In this document: positions 1 through 8,467 of the stretch, in pieces
How the letters are laid out: the number at the start of each line of letters is the position of its first letter
Position numbering within the stretch: position 1 is the first letter of the stretch
Source: CBDAKK01 sp965216965
Lineage (GTDB): Bacteria; Spirochaetota; Spirochaetia; WTKD01; G963693115
Length of the DNA: 60,601 bases
NCBI GenBank assembly: GCA_965216965.1
Contig: CBDCGX010000043.1
Location: 1 to 60,601 of the forward strand
Reading direction: 5' to 3'
Notes under the pieces: model-generated
What the model was told of the DNA's origin: nothing
The model's database searches: none
What the model saw: only the letters and a program-made list of their open reading frames with translations
Translations under genes and position numbers: made by a program

Positions 1-1
1 T

Positions 2-127
2 GAAAAAGAAAACTGGGATATGTTTTATGATGCCATTGACATGCTCCACTCTACAGATGGAAAAGATACTCTTAAAAAAGCAATTGCAGATATTAAAAAT
101 TGTTTAGAAAACACAAGAATTAAATAA
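2..127 (+). CDS. C-terminal end of an unrecognised protein (partial)
   Basis: The first 41 codons of the window are open on the plus strand and end in TAA. The 5' part lies outside the window. The visible tail is hydrophilic and probably helical, rich in Lys, Asp and Ile (it contains ADIKNCLENTRIK), with no membrane segment. I do not recognise the family. The frame runs convergently towards miaA, 27 bases away, which is what a gene end would look like. A chance open frame of this length cannot be excluded. Confidence 0.5.
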   Translation, partial: EKENWDMFYDAIDMLHSTDGKDTLKKAIADIKNCLENTRIK

Positions 128-154
128 TTTCTACATAACATTAAGAATTATCAA

Positions 155-1147
155 TTAGTAAGTCGTCATTCTAATTTCTCTTACAATTTCTTTAGCATAA
201 TCATTAAGCATAGCCTCATCAGCAATACTGGTATCTATCCATCGTACACTATCTCCAAAACGTCTAAAAAACGTATATTGCCGTTTTGCATATTGCCTCG
301 TATGTATTATTATCTTATCTTTAATCTCTTGCAAAACTTCATCTTTGACCATAGAATTTGTAATCCATGCTTTGCAAAGCATATCGTTTTGAAAAAACTC
401 CTGTACACCTATAGTGTGAGCCGCATTATGTGTGAGCCTTAATCCTTTCTTATAAAGATTCTTGACCTCATCTACCAACCCTTGCGAAAACATTTGCTCT
501 ACCCTCTCAACTATGCTTTTGTGCAATATCTCCTTTCTTTTTTTAAGTCCAACAATAAAAAATGAATAATCTCCTTGTTCACTTGTATTAGAACAAGTAA
601 ACTTCTCAAAACTACTTACTGGAGTACCCGATAATATATATATCTCAAGAGCTCGTATAATCCTTTGAGTATTATTCTTTTGTATCGCTCCCGCATATAC
701 CGGGTCTATTGTGTACAAGCGTTTATATAATATCTCAATACCCTTTTCATTATATTCCTTTTGTAACTGCTGTCGAACCCTAGCATCAGAAGGTGGAGTA
801 TTGGGAAGTCCACGATATAAATGATATAAATAATATGCTGTTCCTCCACTTACCACTGCAATATTATTCTTTACATGTATTTTCTTTATAAGCGTATTAG
901 TAGATTGCACAAAATCAAAAACTGTGTAGGGGCTTGTAATGTCTAGTTCTGATATTAAATAATGTCTAACTTGGTCTCTTATTTCTTTTTTTGGAAGTGC
1001 TGTACAAATATCTAAACCCTTGTATATCTGCCTAGAATCAGCAGATATTATTTCTATAATACGAGGTAAAAATTGTTTATATAAAAGAAAAGAAAACGAT
1101 GTCTTCCCTACTGCAGTAGGACCAAATAACAGAACAACTGTTTTCAA
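155..1147 (-). CDS. miaA: tRNA dimethylallyltransferase MiaA
   Basis: MiaA transfers a dimethylallyl group to A37 of tRNAs that read codons starting with U, the first step of ms2i6A formation. The protein has the P-loop GPTAVGKTS at residues 9-17 and ADSRQIYK at about 36-43, the typical MiaA substrate segment. VSGGTAYYLYHL near residue 100 and a basic C-terminal tRNA-binding part (RQYAKRQYTFFRRF) follow. At 330 residues it is of normal length. The start is TTG: no ATG lies upstream in frame, and this TTG places the P-loop at the usual distance from the N-terminus. It sits 7 bases after the small membrane-protein gene on the same strand, so the two are probably cotranscribed. Confidence 0.95.
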   Translation of the reverse strand: MKTVVLLFGPTAVGKTSFSFLLYKQFLPRIIEIISADSRQIYKGLDICTALPKKEIRDQVRHYLISELDITSPYTVFDFVQSTNTLIKKIHVKNNIAVVSGGTAYYLYHLYRGLPNTPPSDARVRQQLQKEYNEKGIEILYKRLYTIDPVYAGAIQKNNTQRIIRALEIYILSGTPVSSFEKFTCSNTSEQGDYSFFIVGLKKRKEILHKSIVERVEQMFSQGLVDEVKNLYKKGLRLTHNAAHTIGVQEFFQNDMLCKAWITNSMVKDEVLQEIKDKIIIHTRQYAKRQYTFFRRFGDSVRWIDTSIADEAMLNDYAKEIVREIRMTTY

Positions 1148-1154
1148 AAAACGA

Positions 1155-1475
1155 TTACTCTTTTTTTACTTTATAAATGACTTCTTCATCAAATATTTCT
1201 TTGAAAGCTATAGAGGCAGCTTTTTCTTCTGTTTCATATTGGTGCTTTTTCTGTAAGTGAGTAGCATCCTTATCTTCAAGTGTAGTAGGAACAAAAGCAG
1301 ATCTAATATCTGTAATTTGCTGTGTCCGCTTTACAACAGCTGACACAAGTTCGTAGATATTACCTTTATATCTTAACAGTTTCTTAAATGGTATTGACAT
1401 ATCTGTATTATAGACTTTTACATAATATAAAGCAAGTATTACAAAGAATATTATATATATAAATACTCTTGACAT
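1155..1475 (-). CDS. small membrane-anchored protein of unknown function
   Basis: This 106-residue protein has one N-terminal hydrophobic segment (about residues 4-19, rich in Ile, Phe and Val) followed by a charged, mostly helical tail with many Lys and Glu. That predicts a single-pass membrane anchor with a soluble domain. I recognise no domain. It precedes miaA by 7 bases on the same strand and is divergent from adk, 31 bases away. Its coding potential is supported by the operon-like spacing and a plausible ATG start. It could be a lineage-specific envelope protein. Confidence 0.6.
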   Translation of the reverse strand: MSRVFIYIIFFVILALYYVKVYNTDMSIPFKKLLRYKGNIYELVSAVVKRTQQITDIRSAFVPTTLEDKDATHLQKKHQYETEEKAASIAFKEIFDEEVIYKVKKE

Positions 1476-1497
1476 ATTTAAGAAAGAAAAGTACTCT
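1469..1497 (+). promoter_or_regulatory. candidate adk promoter
   Basis: A perfect -35 box TTGACA (1469-1474) is followed after 17 bp by TACTCT (1492-1497), a weak -10 box. The adk ATG lies 9 bases further on, so the leader would be only about 3 bases. The -35 box overlaps the start of the divergent small membrane-protein gene. Confidence 0.45.
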
Positions 1498-1506
1498 TAA
1501 AAATGT

Positions 1507-2139
1507 ATGAATATTGTTTTATTCGGACCACCCGGTGCAGGCAAAGGGACAATGGCAACAAAATTAAGTAGCTACTTTTCTATTCCCCATATCTCTACTG
1601 GTGACATATTCAGAAAACACATATCACAAAAAACAGGAATCGGTATAAAAATTAAAACCATACTTGAAAGTGGAGAACTTATACCTGACTCTCTCACCAC
1701 AAGAATTGTATCTCTTCAAATTCAAGAATCTAACGCAAAAAATGGATACATACTTGATGGATATCCTCGAACTCTACCTCAGGCACAATGGTTTCATACA
1801 CATAACACTATACATTTTTATATATCTTTTGAAATTGAAGAATCTATAATTGTACAAAGACTTTCTGGAAGACGGATTCACCCCGCATCGGGGAGAACAT
1901 ATCATGTACTCTTTACACCTCCCAAAACCCCTAACAAAGATGATATCACAGGCGAAAATCTTATTCAAAGAGTTGATGATGCTCCTGAAAAAATAAAAAA
2001 TAGATTACATGTATATAAAAAAGAAACTATTCCAGTACTTGATTTTATAAAAACACAGCCTCAATATAGAACCATTGATGCCTCACAAATACCCTCTGTA
2101 GTATTCAAAAATATATTAGCTACTATATATGCAATCTAA
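1507..2139 (+). CDS. adk: adenylate kinase
   Basis: Adenylate kinase converts ATP plus AMP to two ADP. The protein has the P-loop GPPGAGKGT at residues 7-15, the AMP-binding stretch STGDIFRKHI near 30, DGYPRTLPQAQ near 85, and a long LID domain starting GRRIHPASGRTYH. The LID has no cysteine quartet, so this is the zinc-free form. Length (210 residues) is normal. There is no Shine-Dalgarno sequence in front of the ATG; a promoter-like pair ends 9 bases upstream, so translation may start close to the mRNA 5' end. The gene overlaps trhO by 11 bases and the two probably form an operon. Confidence 0.96.
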   Translation: MNIVLFGPPGAGKGTMATKLSSYFSIPHISTGDIFRKHISQKTGIGIKIKTILESGELIPDSLTTRIVSLQIQESNAKNGYILDGYPRTLPQAQWFHTHNTIHFYISFEIEESIIVQRLSGRRIHPASGRTYHVLFTPPKTPNKDDITGENLIQRVDDAPEKIKNRLHVYKKETIPVLDFIKTQPQYRTIDASQIPSVVFKNILATIYAI

Positions 2140-2989
2140 AAATACGACTTTTTACTATAATGAAATTATGCAATTATATAATACGTATGCCTTTATAAAA
2201 ATAAACGACCTTGAAAGCACAAAAGAACTCCTCCTCAAAAAGGGGAAAGAGCTCAATATTCTAGGTACTATATTCATATCACAAGAGGGTGTCAATCTTG
2301 CAATAACAGGATCTAAAGATATGCTGCATGTATTTAAAACATATTTAGAAGACACACTCACCCTTACAATCAACCCATTCATAACAAATCTAGAATGGGC
2401 ACCATTTAAAAAATTTAAAATATGTATAAAACCAGAAATTGTCACACTCAGAAAACCACAAGTAAATACCTCTTGTGAAATAGGCAATTTTGTTTCTCCA
2501 AGAGAATGGAATACAATTATCTCTAATCCAGAAACTTTACTTATAGATACACGAAATAATTATGAATATTTTATTGGTCATTTTGAAGAGGCTATTAATC
2601 CTGATATAAACACTTTTAAGGAATTCCCCACATTTGTGGAAAAAATGCTCTCAGATAAAAAAAAGAAAACCATTGCAATATACTGCACAGGGGGCGTTCG
2701 TTGTGAAAAAATATTTCCATTCTTATTAGAACAAAACTATACAAAGGTCTATCAACTACAAGGAGGAATTCTCTCCTATATGCAAGAAATACCAAAAGAA
2801 GAAAGTCTATGGAAAGGTGTTTGTTTTGTCTTTGATGATAGAATTGCTATTGACCACACCATGAACCCTGCCACAATAGATCCTAACATCGTTCTCAATA
2901 CATTTCACAATCAATTCTTAAACTATAAACGAACCTCTCGTCATGCTAATCATGTTTATTCAAAGATAATGAGCATAACAAGTCTATAA
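2129..2989 (+). CDS. trhO: tRNA uridine(34) hydroxylase TrhO (YceA family, rhodanese domain)
   Basis: TrhO hydroxylates U34 of tRNA in an oxygen-dependent, prephenate-independent route to 5-hydroxyuridine. The N-terminal half is the acylphosphatase-like domain (GTIFISQEGVNLAITG near residue 45). The rhodanese half carries the active loop CTGGVRCEK near residue 195 and the family string LQGGILSYM. It is a short member (286 residues; E. coli YceA is about 350). The start used here overlaps adk. A second ATG at 2168 (MQLYNTYAF) aligns equally well with family N-termini; neither has a Shine-Dalgarno sequence, so the start is uncertain by 13 codons. Confidence 0.9.
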   Translation: MQSKNTTFYYNEIMQLYNTYAFIKINDLESTKELLLKKGKELNILGTIFISQEGVNLAITGSKDMLHVFKTYLEDTLTLTINPFITNLEWAPFKKFKICIKPEIVTLRKPQVNTSCEIGNFVSPREWNTIISNPETLLIDTRNNYEYFIGHFEEAINPDINTFKEFPTFVEKMLSDKKKKTIAIYCTGGVRCEKIFPFLLEQNYTKVYQLQGGILSYMQEIPKEESLWKGVCFVFDDRIAIDHTMNPATIDPNIVLNTFHNQFLNYKRTSRHANHVYSKIMSITSL

Positions 2990-3013
2990 AATAACTACCG
3001 CAAGCCCTTACTT

Positions 3014-4909
3014 TTATATTCTAAATGAAAGAACATTGGCATAATCATCAATATTCCCATCATCTAAACATATTGATATAATTCTTTTTCCAAGAGAATT
3101 AAGCCCATCAATATCTTTATAAAGTTCAAGTTCCTTTTTGAAAAACAAGATAAGCTCTTCTGCTCCTTTGTCATAAGCATCTATTCCAACTTCCTGCTGT
3201 TCTTCTACTCTTAACAATCCTCGAGGAATAAAGGTAGAATTAAATGTGATAGTATCAGGAGTATATCCTAAAAGTGGGCAACGAGCTGCGATCAACCTAT
3301 CTCGTTTGTATTTTACTCCTCCACGACGAGCAATATATTCTCGAGTAAGCCACTGAGCATTAAATCCAACCTTATATGCCCCTATAAACTGATTAGGAAT
3401 AAGAAGGTATCGTGTTTCGGCTGTATCTTGTATTTGTCTCAACAACACATTTGCCTGATCAACTCTCACTCCTATTGCAAACGGCCAATATGATCCCACT
3501 CCTTCGCTTTTTAAGCCTTTTCCTGTAGCAACTATACTAGGGTTTGCATACCCTCTTGGGGCGACAAGTCTCCAAAGCCACGCAAGTGCAGGTGGAAGTA
3601 TATGCATAATTCCAAAAATACCATACGAAGGCTCTTCTCGTGTAGAACGAGGTGCCCTCACTCCTATACTCCTAATATCTACACTAACAATACCTTCTAC
3701 AATATTAGGAATGTACTTTCGAGGTATTACCACCCTTGGATTAGGGCAAGGAGAATCAGGAGCATCATATATATGCTCCCATATAAGAGTAGTAGCACCA
3801 GGTTTTGCATCTATATTCAAAAACACTAATGGTTCAGGAGGACTAATACACAGTGCTTCTAACTGAGGATCAGTACCATACTCTTTAAGATGATCTACCC
3901 GCAAGAACCACCCCTGTTCTGCATCTTCTATTTGTAGTTTTCTTCCATTTTGTTCTTTGGGATGTGTAATTCCCATATCGTCAACTACAGGATATAGTGT
4001 ACAAATATCGCGCATGCCTAGCATTATAGAATCCTCAGTATCAGGATTAACTGCAAGTGTCATAAGACCATTTTTTGTTAGGTGCGGATCTTGTGTCATT
4101 TCTGTTTTTCCACCACCCGACGCTCCTTCGTGCATAAACACAAGCTCACACTCATAAGGAGTTACTACTTTAACTGCAGAACAGTGCAATGTTGGCCATG
4201 GAGGCTTTTCTTTCTCACCAATATTAAGCAATATACTATATACTCCTTTTTTTGCACTTGGGCCAGGATAAAGATTGTAAGAAAATACTTCATGCATATT
4301 TTCTGACCGCAAGTGAACTACAACTTGTTTCCCATCAAAATGAGTATGTCTAAAAGGAGGTGCAACATACATGATACTCTTGGGACTTACCCTATTTACT
4401 GGCAAGTCATACAAAGGAATGTATCCTTGTAAATCCATTAAAATAAGGGCGAAAAAGGCTGCTTGTTTTGGCACTAATGCAACAGTAAGATATTCATATT
4501 TTTTACCTCCCGCATAAAAAGGAATAACATACAATTCTTGCTTCTTTAACCACTCAAATGTTCTGATTCTTGTACTACTAAAATCCTGTTTAAATCGCTC
4601 TTTATATGTTTTTTTATTAGTGGGGAAATCATCTGCAATAACCATAGCATCAGGATCACGTCGTCTCATATAAACATCTGTGAAATTAACTGCAATACCA
4701 TTTTTACATTTAGACACATATGCCTCTTTATACTTTCCTTTTGTCGGCACATCAAATATAACATCTGCGCTCATATTTTCATCCCCACCAAAAATATCTC
4801 GTATAAGTCTACTACGATCAGCTGGTATTACAATTCCTAGAGCAGACTCCATTATATCCTGCACTTCTTCATTAAAAGCAATATGTTTAAAAAGCTTTTT
4901 TATATCCAT
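3014..4909 (-). CDS. DUF4914 family protein, PEP-carboxykinase-like P-loop protein
   Basis: This 631-residue protein has a P-loop of PEP-carboxykinase type, GASGGGKTE at residues 262-270, and later basic and Gly-rich segments. Overall it resembles the DUF4914 family rather than GTP- or ATP-dependent PEPCK: the PEPCK active-site strings around the P-loop are not recognisable. A nucleotide-dependent kinase or carboxykinase-like role is inference only. The ATG is preceded by a clear AAGGAG at good spacing, and a short hairpin lies directly before it. It is convergent with trhO and transcribed alone. Confidence 0.85.
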   Translation of the reverse strand: MDIKKLFKHIAFNEEVQDIMESALGIVIPADRSRLIRDIFGGDENMSADVIFDVPTKGKYKEAYVSKCKNGIAVNFTDVYMRRRDPDAMVIADDFPTNKKTYKERFKQDFSSTRIRTFEWLKKQELYVIPFYAGGKKYEYLTVALVPKQAAFFALILMDLQGYIPLYDLPVNRVSPKSIMYVAPPFRHTHFDGKQVVVHLRSENMHEVFSYNLYPGPSAKKGVYSILLNIGEKEKPPWPTLHCSAVKVVTPYECELVFMHEGASGGGKTEMTQDPHLTKNGLMTLAVNPDTEDSIMLGMRDICTLYPVVDDMGITHPKEQNGRKLQIEDAEQGWFLRVDHLKEYGTDPQLEALCISPPEPLVFLNIDAKPGATTLIWEHIYDAPDSPCPNPRVVIPRKYIPNIVEGIVSVDIRSIGVRAPRSTREEPSYGIFGIMHILPPALAWLWRLVAPRGYANPSIVATGKGLKSEGVGSYWPFAIGVRVDQANVLLRQIQDTAETRYLLIPNQFIGAYKVGFNAQWLTREYIARRGGVKYKRDRLIAARCPLLGYTPDTITFNSTFIPRGLLRVEEQQEVGIDAYDKGAEELILFFKKELELYKDIDGLNSLGKRIISICLDDGNIDDYANVLSFRI

Positions 4910-4921
4910 TATTTCTCCTTC

Positions 4922-4937
4922 ATGCTTCTAAAAGCAT
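4922..4937 (-). repeat. short inverted repeat next to the DUF4914 ribosome-binding site
   Basis: ATGCTT and AAGCAT form a perfect 6-bp stem with a 4-base loop, ending a few bases before the AAGGAG of the DUF4914 gene. In the mRNA it would be a small hairpin beside the ribosome-binding site. It may influence translation, but it is short and could be chance. Confidence 0.35.
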
Positions 4938-5040
4938 AATATTGCAATGTTAAATATTTTTCTAACCTCTGCTATATTTTTCTTTTCTTCTATAAATTAA
5001 AACATCTCGTCTAAATCACAAACTGATTATAACGGATCAT

Positions 5041-7347
5041 CTATTTATGCTTCTCTCTCAATGTCTTTGCAGCACTTACCATTCTAGCAAGTGCTTGTTT
5101 TACTTCTTCCCATGTTCGGGTCTTAAGACCACAATCAGGATTCATCCATAATTGTTCTTTAGGAATAAATTCTATCGCTTTCTCAATAAGATCTATCATT
5201 TCTTGCTCAGATGGGACACGTGGGGAATGAATATCATATACACCTGGTCCTATATTATTAGGGTATTTAAAAGCTTTAAAAGCATTGAGTAAATCCATAT
5301 TACTTCGAGAAGCTTCAATAGAAAGAACATCTGCATCAAGTGCCGCTATAGAATGTATAATTTCATTAAATTCAGAATAGCACATATGCGTATGAATCTG
5401 TGTTTCATCTTTTACTCCACATGTAGAAACTTTAAACACATTCACAGCCCATGTAAGATATTGGTCATATTCCCGCGACCTCAATGGGAGCCCTTCTCTA
5501 ATAGCAGGTTCATCTACCTGTATAACCTTAATGTTTGCATTCTCTAAATCTCTTACCTCATCTCTAATGAGCAATGCAATTTGCATTGCCGTATCTTTTC
5601 TAGGCTGATCATCGCGAACAAAGGACCACTGTAATATTGTTATAGGTCCAGTAAGCATTGCTTTCATAGGTTTTTCCGTAAGCGATTGGGCATATGCTAT
5701 CCAATCTACTGTAATTGCTCTGGTTCGAGAAAGATCTCCATAAATTATAGGGGGCTTTACACATCTACTTCCATAGCTTTGCACCCATCCATTCTGAGTC
5801 GATACAAACCCATCAAAATAGTCCCCAAAGTATTCTACCATATCATTTCTTTCGGGTTCACCATGCACTAATACATCAATATCTATACTCTCTTGAAAGG
5901 AAACAACTTCTTTTATATTGTCTTTCATTGCCTTAATATATTCTTCTTCCCCTATTTCTCCTTTTCTAAAAGCTGATCGTTTTTTTCTAATATCAATAGT
6001 CTGAGGATAACTGCCTATAGTAGTAGTAGGAAACATCGGGAGACGTAAGTGTTTTTCTTGTAATGCCTTACGAATTAAAAACCCTGATTTTCTCTTTGCC
6101 ATTTCAAGCGTTATAGAAGACGTTCGTTGCTTTACAGTTGTGTTATGTACAAGCAAACTGTTTCTTCTATTTTTTATAGCTCTTTCATTTTCTTCAAGAT
6201 GACTCTTTACTGCATCTTTTCCCTTATTGCAAGCATCTACAAGAACCGTTATTTCTTGTAACTTTTGGGAAGCAAACGCAAGCCACTGTACAATTTCTTT
6301 GTTAAGCACTGTCTCATATTTAACATCCATAGGAACATGAAGTAATGAACACGATGATGAAACATAATAATGAATATCCGTATGGTTTTTGATTATTTCT
6401 TGTAGTTTATTTATTTTTTCTTCTAAATTACTTTTCCATATATTCCGCCCATCAATAATTCCTAATGATATATTTTTTCCTGATTTAGCAATAGGAATAA
6501 TACCATCTGTACTACCTCGCACAAGATCAATATGGACAGTATCTACAGGAAGCTCTGCTACAAGATTTACATTCTCATGCATATCACCAAAGTATGTTGC
6601 CAAAAATATAGAAAGCGTAGGTATTTCTTGAGCTATTCTTTTATAAGCACTTCTATATGCATCCTTCAATCGATTGTCTATTTCTGTAACAAGTATGGGC
6701 TCATCAAGTTGCACAGTAAGTCCTAAATCTCTAAATTCTTTAAGTAAATAAATATATGAGTGAACCAATTTAGGAAGAAGACTGAGCACATCGCTATCAT
6801 CGGTCATCTTTCCAGATACAAGATATGTAATGGGACCTACAAGCACAGGGCGTATACGAGTCATATCATTATGTACAAGCTCTTTTGCCTCTTCTATTTC
6901 TTGTAAAACTTTTATAGAGGTTTTATCTGCAAAATCCGAAAAAGTACTTTCCCATGAGAATTCAGGCACTATATAATGGTAATTTGTATCAAACCACTTG
7001 CTCATTTCCATTGCTGTTACACTATTACTATCACCTTCTTCCCCACGAGCCATGGCAAAATACTGTCTCAATGTGCCCATGTCTTTAAGATGCTCATATC
7101 GCTTAGGAATAACTCCTAGCATATAGGTAGTATCAAGAACAGTATCATATAAAGAAAAGTCGTTTACTGTAATTACATCAATCCCACTCTCAATTTGTTT
7201 TCTCCAGTGTTTTTTCCGCAAGTTCTTTGCTTCTGATAAAAGCTGCTCTTCACTCAACTTCCCTTTCCAAAAACCTTCTAATGTTCTCTTTAGTTCTCTA
7301 CGCTCCCCCATTCTTGGAAACCCTAAAATAGTACTTTGTATTGTCAT
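5041..7347 (-). CDS. metE: cobalamin-independent methionine synthase
   Basis: MetE methylates homocysteine to methionine with methyltetrahydrofolate-polyglutamate, without B12. The length (768 residues) is standard for the duplicated-barrel enzyme. Zinc ligands are visible: HTHMCYSEF (His, Cys), the Glu in LSIEASRS, and Cys in MNPDCGLKTRTW near the C-terminus. The N-terminal barrel begins with the typical ILGFPRMGERRELKR. The ATG has GAGG about 9 bases upstream. It lies 73 bases downstream of the ArsR-methyltransferase regulator gene on the same strand, separated by a large AT palindrome, so it is probably controlled by that regulator. Confidence 0.97.
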   Translation of the reverse strand: MTIQSTILGFPRMGERRELKRTLEGFWKGKLSEEQLLSEAKNLRKKHWRKQIESGIDVITVNDFSLYDTVLDTTYMLGVIPKRYEHLKDMGTLRQYFAMARGEEGDSNSVTAMEMSKWFDTNYHYIVPEFSWESTFSDFADKTSIKVLQEIEEAKELVHNDMTRIRPVLVGPITYLVSGKMTDDSDVLSLLPKLVHSYIYLLKEFRDLGLTVQLDEPILVTEIDNRLKDAYRSAYKRIAQEIPTLSIFLATYFGDMHENVNLVAELPVDTVHIDLVRGSTDGIIPIAKSGKNISLGIIDGRNIWKSNLEEKINKLQEIIKNHTDIHYYVSSSCSLLHVPMDVKYETVLNKEIVQWLAFASQKLQEITVLVDACNKGKDAVKSHLEENERAIKNRRNSLLVHNTTVKQRTSSITLEMAKRKSGFLIRKALQEKHLRLPMFPTTTIGSYPQTIDIRKKRSAFRKGEIGEEEYIKAMKDNIKEVVSFQESIDIDVLVHGEPERNDMVEYFGDYFDGFVSTQNGWVQSYGSRCVKPPIIYGDLSRTRAITVDWIAYAQSLTEKPMKAMLTGPITILQWSFVRDDQPRKDTAMQIALLIRDEVRDLENANIKVIQVDEPAIREGLPLRSREYDQYLTWAVNVFKVSTCGVKDETQIHTHMCYSEFNEIIHSIAALDADVLSIEASRSNMDLLNAFKAFKYPNNIGPGVYDIHSPRVPSEQEMIDLIEKAIEFIPKEQLWMNPDCGLKTRTWEEVKQALARMVSAAKTLREKHK

Positions 7348-7365
7348 GTATATGTTCCTCTTTCC

Positions 7366-7399
7366 ATATAATTATAATATAATTGTATTATAATTATAT
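7366..7399. repeat. perfect 14-bp inverted repeat between the regulator gene and metE
   Basis: ATATAATTATAATA (7366-7379) is matched by its exact reverse complement (7386-7399) around a 6-base centre. It sits just before the metE ribosome-binding site. It could be an operator for the ArsR-type regulator, an mRNA hairpin, or both. Its half-sites differ from the ATCA/TGAT half-sites in front of the regulator gene, so an operator role is not certain. Confidence 0.5.
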
Positions 7400-7420
7400 T
7401 ATTAATAAACATTTTTACTG

Positions 7421-8344
7421 TTATTTTTGAGCAGTCATAATAAGTGACTCAAAATTTTGAAACTCTGTATCATTAACGCTTATATCCACGCTTATATTAC
7501 CAAACCCTTTCTCTTCTAACAACGTATATAATTGCCCATCAGAAAACCCTAAATGTAAATCTCCATATATATCTTTCATCCATATTTCATTGTGCTTTCT
7601 TAAGTCTAAAATAATTATAACGCCATTTTTATCAAGTATTCTATACGCCTCCCTTATGGCATGTTTCGGTTCTTGTATATGATGTAAAGAATACGAAAAG
7701 AAAACAATATCTACACTTGAAGCTGGAAGTTTTGTGTTTTCACCACTTGCTACAAAAAATTTAAGTTTTTTTTGCGTTTTAGAATTAACATACATTTTTC
7801 TTGCAATATCTATTTGTTTTTTTTCTATGTCTACACCTATAGATGATATATTATAGAGACTACATTCCTTTGCCAATCTCCCCGTTCCACACCCAATATC
7901 TACTATACGTTTATCTCGTATTGATCTTAAAACACCTAAGAAAAGTGAAAAATCAGTCTGTCCTGGCGAGCGTTTGTTTTGAATATCAAGACCATGATAA
8001 AAAGATAAAGAAAGCTCTTTTCTCTTTTGTAAGAAATCTTTAATTTTCCTTTCGTCTTTTTCATACCAGCTTTCTTTTTTGCAAAGTCTCACTACAATAT
8101 CTATAAAAATTTTAATATGTTCATTATCCGTAGTTGCATTTCTGTACAAAGTAAATCGACCCTTTCGGCGAGTAGCTACAAAGTTATATCCTCTTAATTG
8201 TGCAAGATGAGCAGAAATAGTAGATTGTCCTAACATTAGTATTTCCTGAAGTACTTGTACAGAAAACTCATTTTGATGAAGTGCAACAACTATTCTACGC
8301 CTATTTATATCACTCATAATTCTAAAAAGCGCACCATTTTCCAT
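7421..8344 (-). CDS. ArsR-family regulator fused to a SAM-dependent methyltransferase domain (SahR-like)
   Basis: Residues 1-70 form an ArsR winged helix (QSTISAHLAQLRGYNFVATR as recognition helix and start of the wing). The rest (about 120-307) is a class I methyltransferase-like domain with motif I DIGCGTG at 149-155 and a later LHHIQEP segment. This architecture matches SahR-type regulators, which sense S-adenosylhomocysteine and control methionine-cycle genes such as metE. Placement directly upstream of metE supports that. The ATG has no Shine-Dalgarno; a sigma70 promoter ends 8 bases before it, implying a leaderless mRNA. Palindromes over that promoter suggest autoregulation. The ligand is inferred from family and context. 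Confidence 0.88.
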   Translation of the reverse strand: MENGALFRIMSDINRRRIVVALHQNEFSVQVLQEILMLGQSTISAHLAQLRGYNFVATRRKGRFTLYRNATTDNEHIKIFIDIVVRLCKKESWYEKDERKIKDFLQKRKELSLSFYHGLDIQNKRSPGQTDFSLFLGVLRSIRDKRIVDIGCGTGRLAKECSLYNISSIGVDIEKKQIDIARKMYVNSKTQKKLKFFVASGENTKLPASSVDIVFFSYSLHHIQEPKHAIREAYRILDKNGVIIILDLRKHNEIWMKDIYGDLHLGFSDGQLYTLLEEKGFGNISVDISVNDTEFQNFESLIMTAQK

Positions 8345-8349
8345 ATAAA

Positions 8350-8390
8350 ATCATTATATATGATATAATCATAAGTATCAAATATGATAC
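8350..8390 (-). promoter_or_regulatory. promoter and putative operators of the ArsR-methyltransferase gene
   Basis: On the minus strand TTGATA (8376-8381) and TATAAT (8353-8358) are exactly 17 bp apart, and the ATG starts 8 bases beyond the -10 box. Three short palindromes with TGAT/ATCA half-sites cover it: GTATCA-4-TGATAC (8375-8390) on the -35, ATGAT-3-ATCAT (8360-8372) in the spacer, and ATCAT-5-ATGAT (8350-8364) over the -10. This is a classic layout for autorepression. Confidence 0.65.
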
Positions 8391-8432
8391 CTTACTAATT
8401 TAGATAAAAACATAACACATATGATTATTTCA

Positions 8433-8461
8433 TTGATTTATAACATTTAAAATTCTATAAA
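8433..8461 (+). promoter_or_regulatory. birA promoter
   Basis: TTGATT (8433-8438) and TATAAA (8456-8461) are separated by 17 bp. Six bases later comes the birA ATG, so transcription would begin at or next to the start codon. It diverges from the regulator promoter in the same intergenic region. Confidence 0.6.
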
Positions 8462-8467
8462 ATAGAT

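Noticed and set aside
3014..4909. True GTP-dependent PEP carboxykinase
   Set aside because: Only the P-loop matches; the PEPCK substrate and metal motifs around it are not seen, and length and order fit DUF4914.
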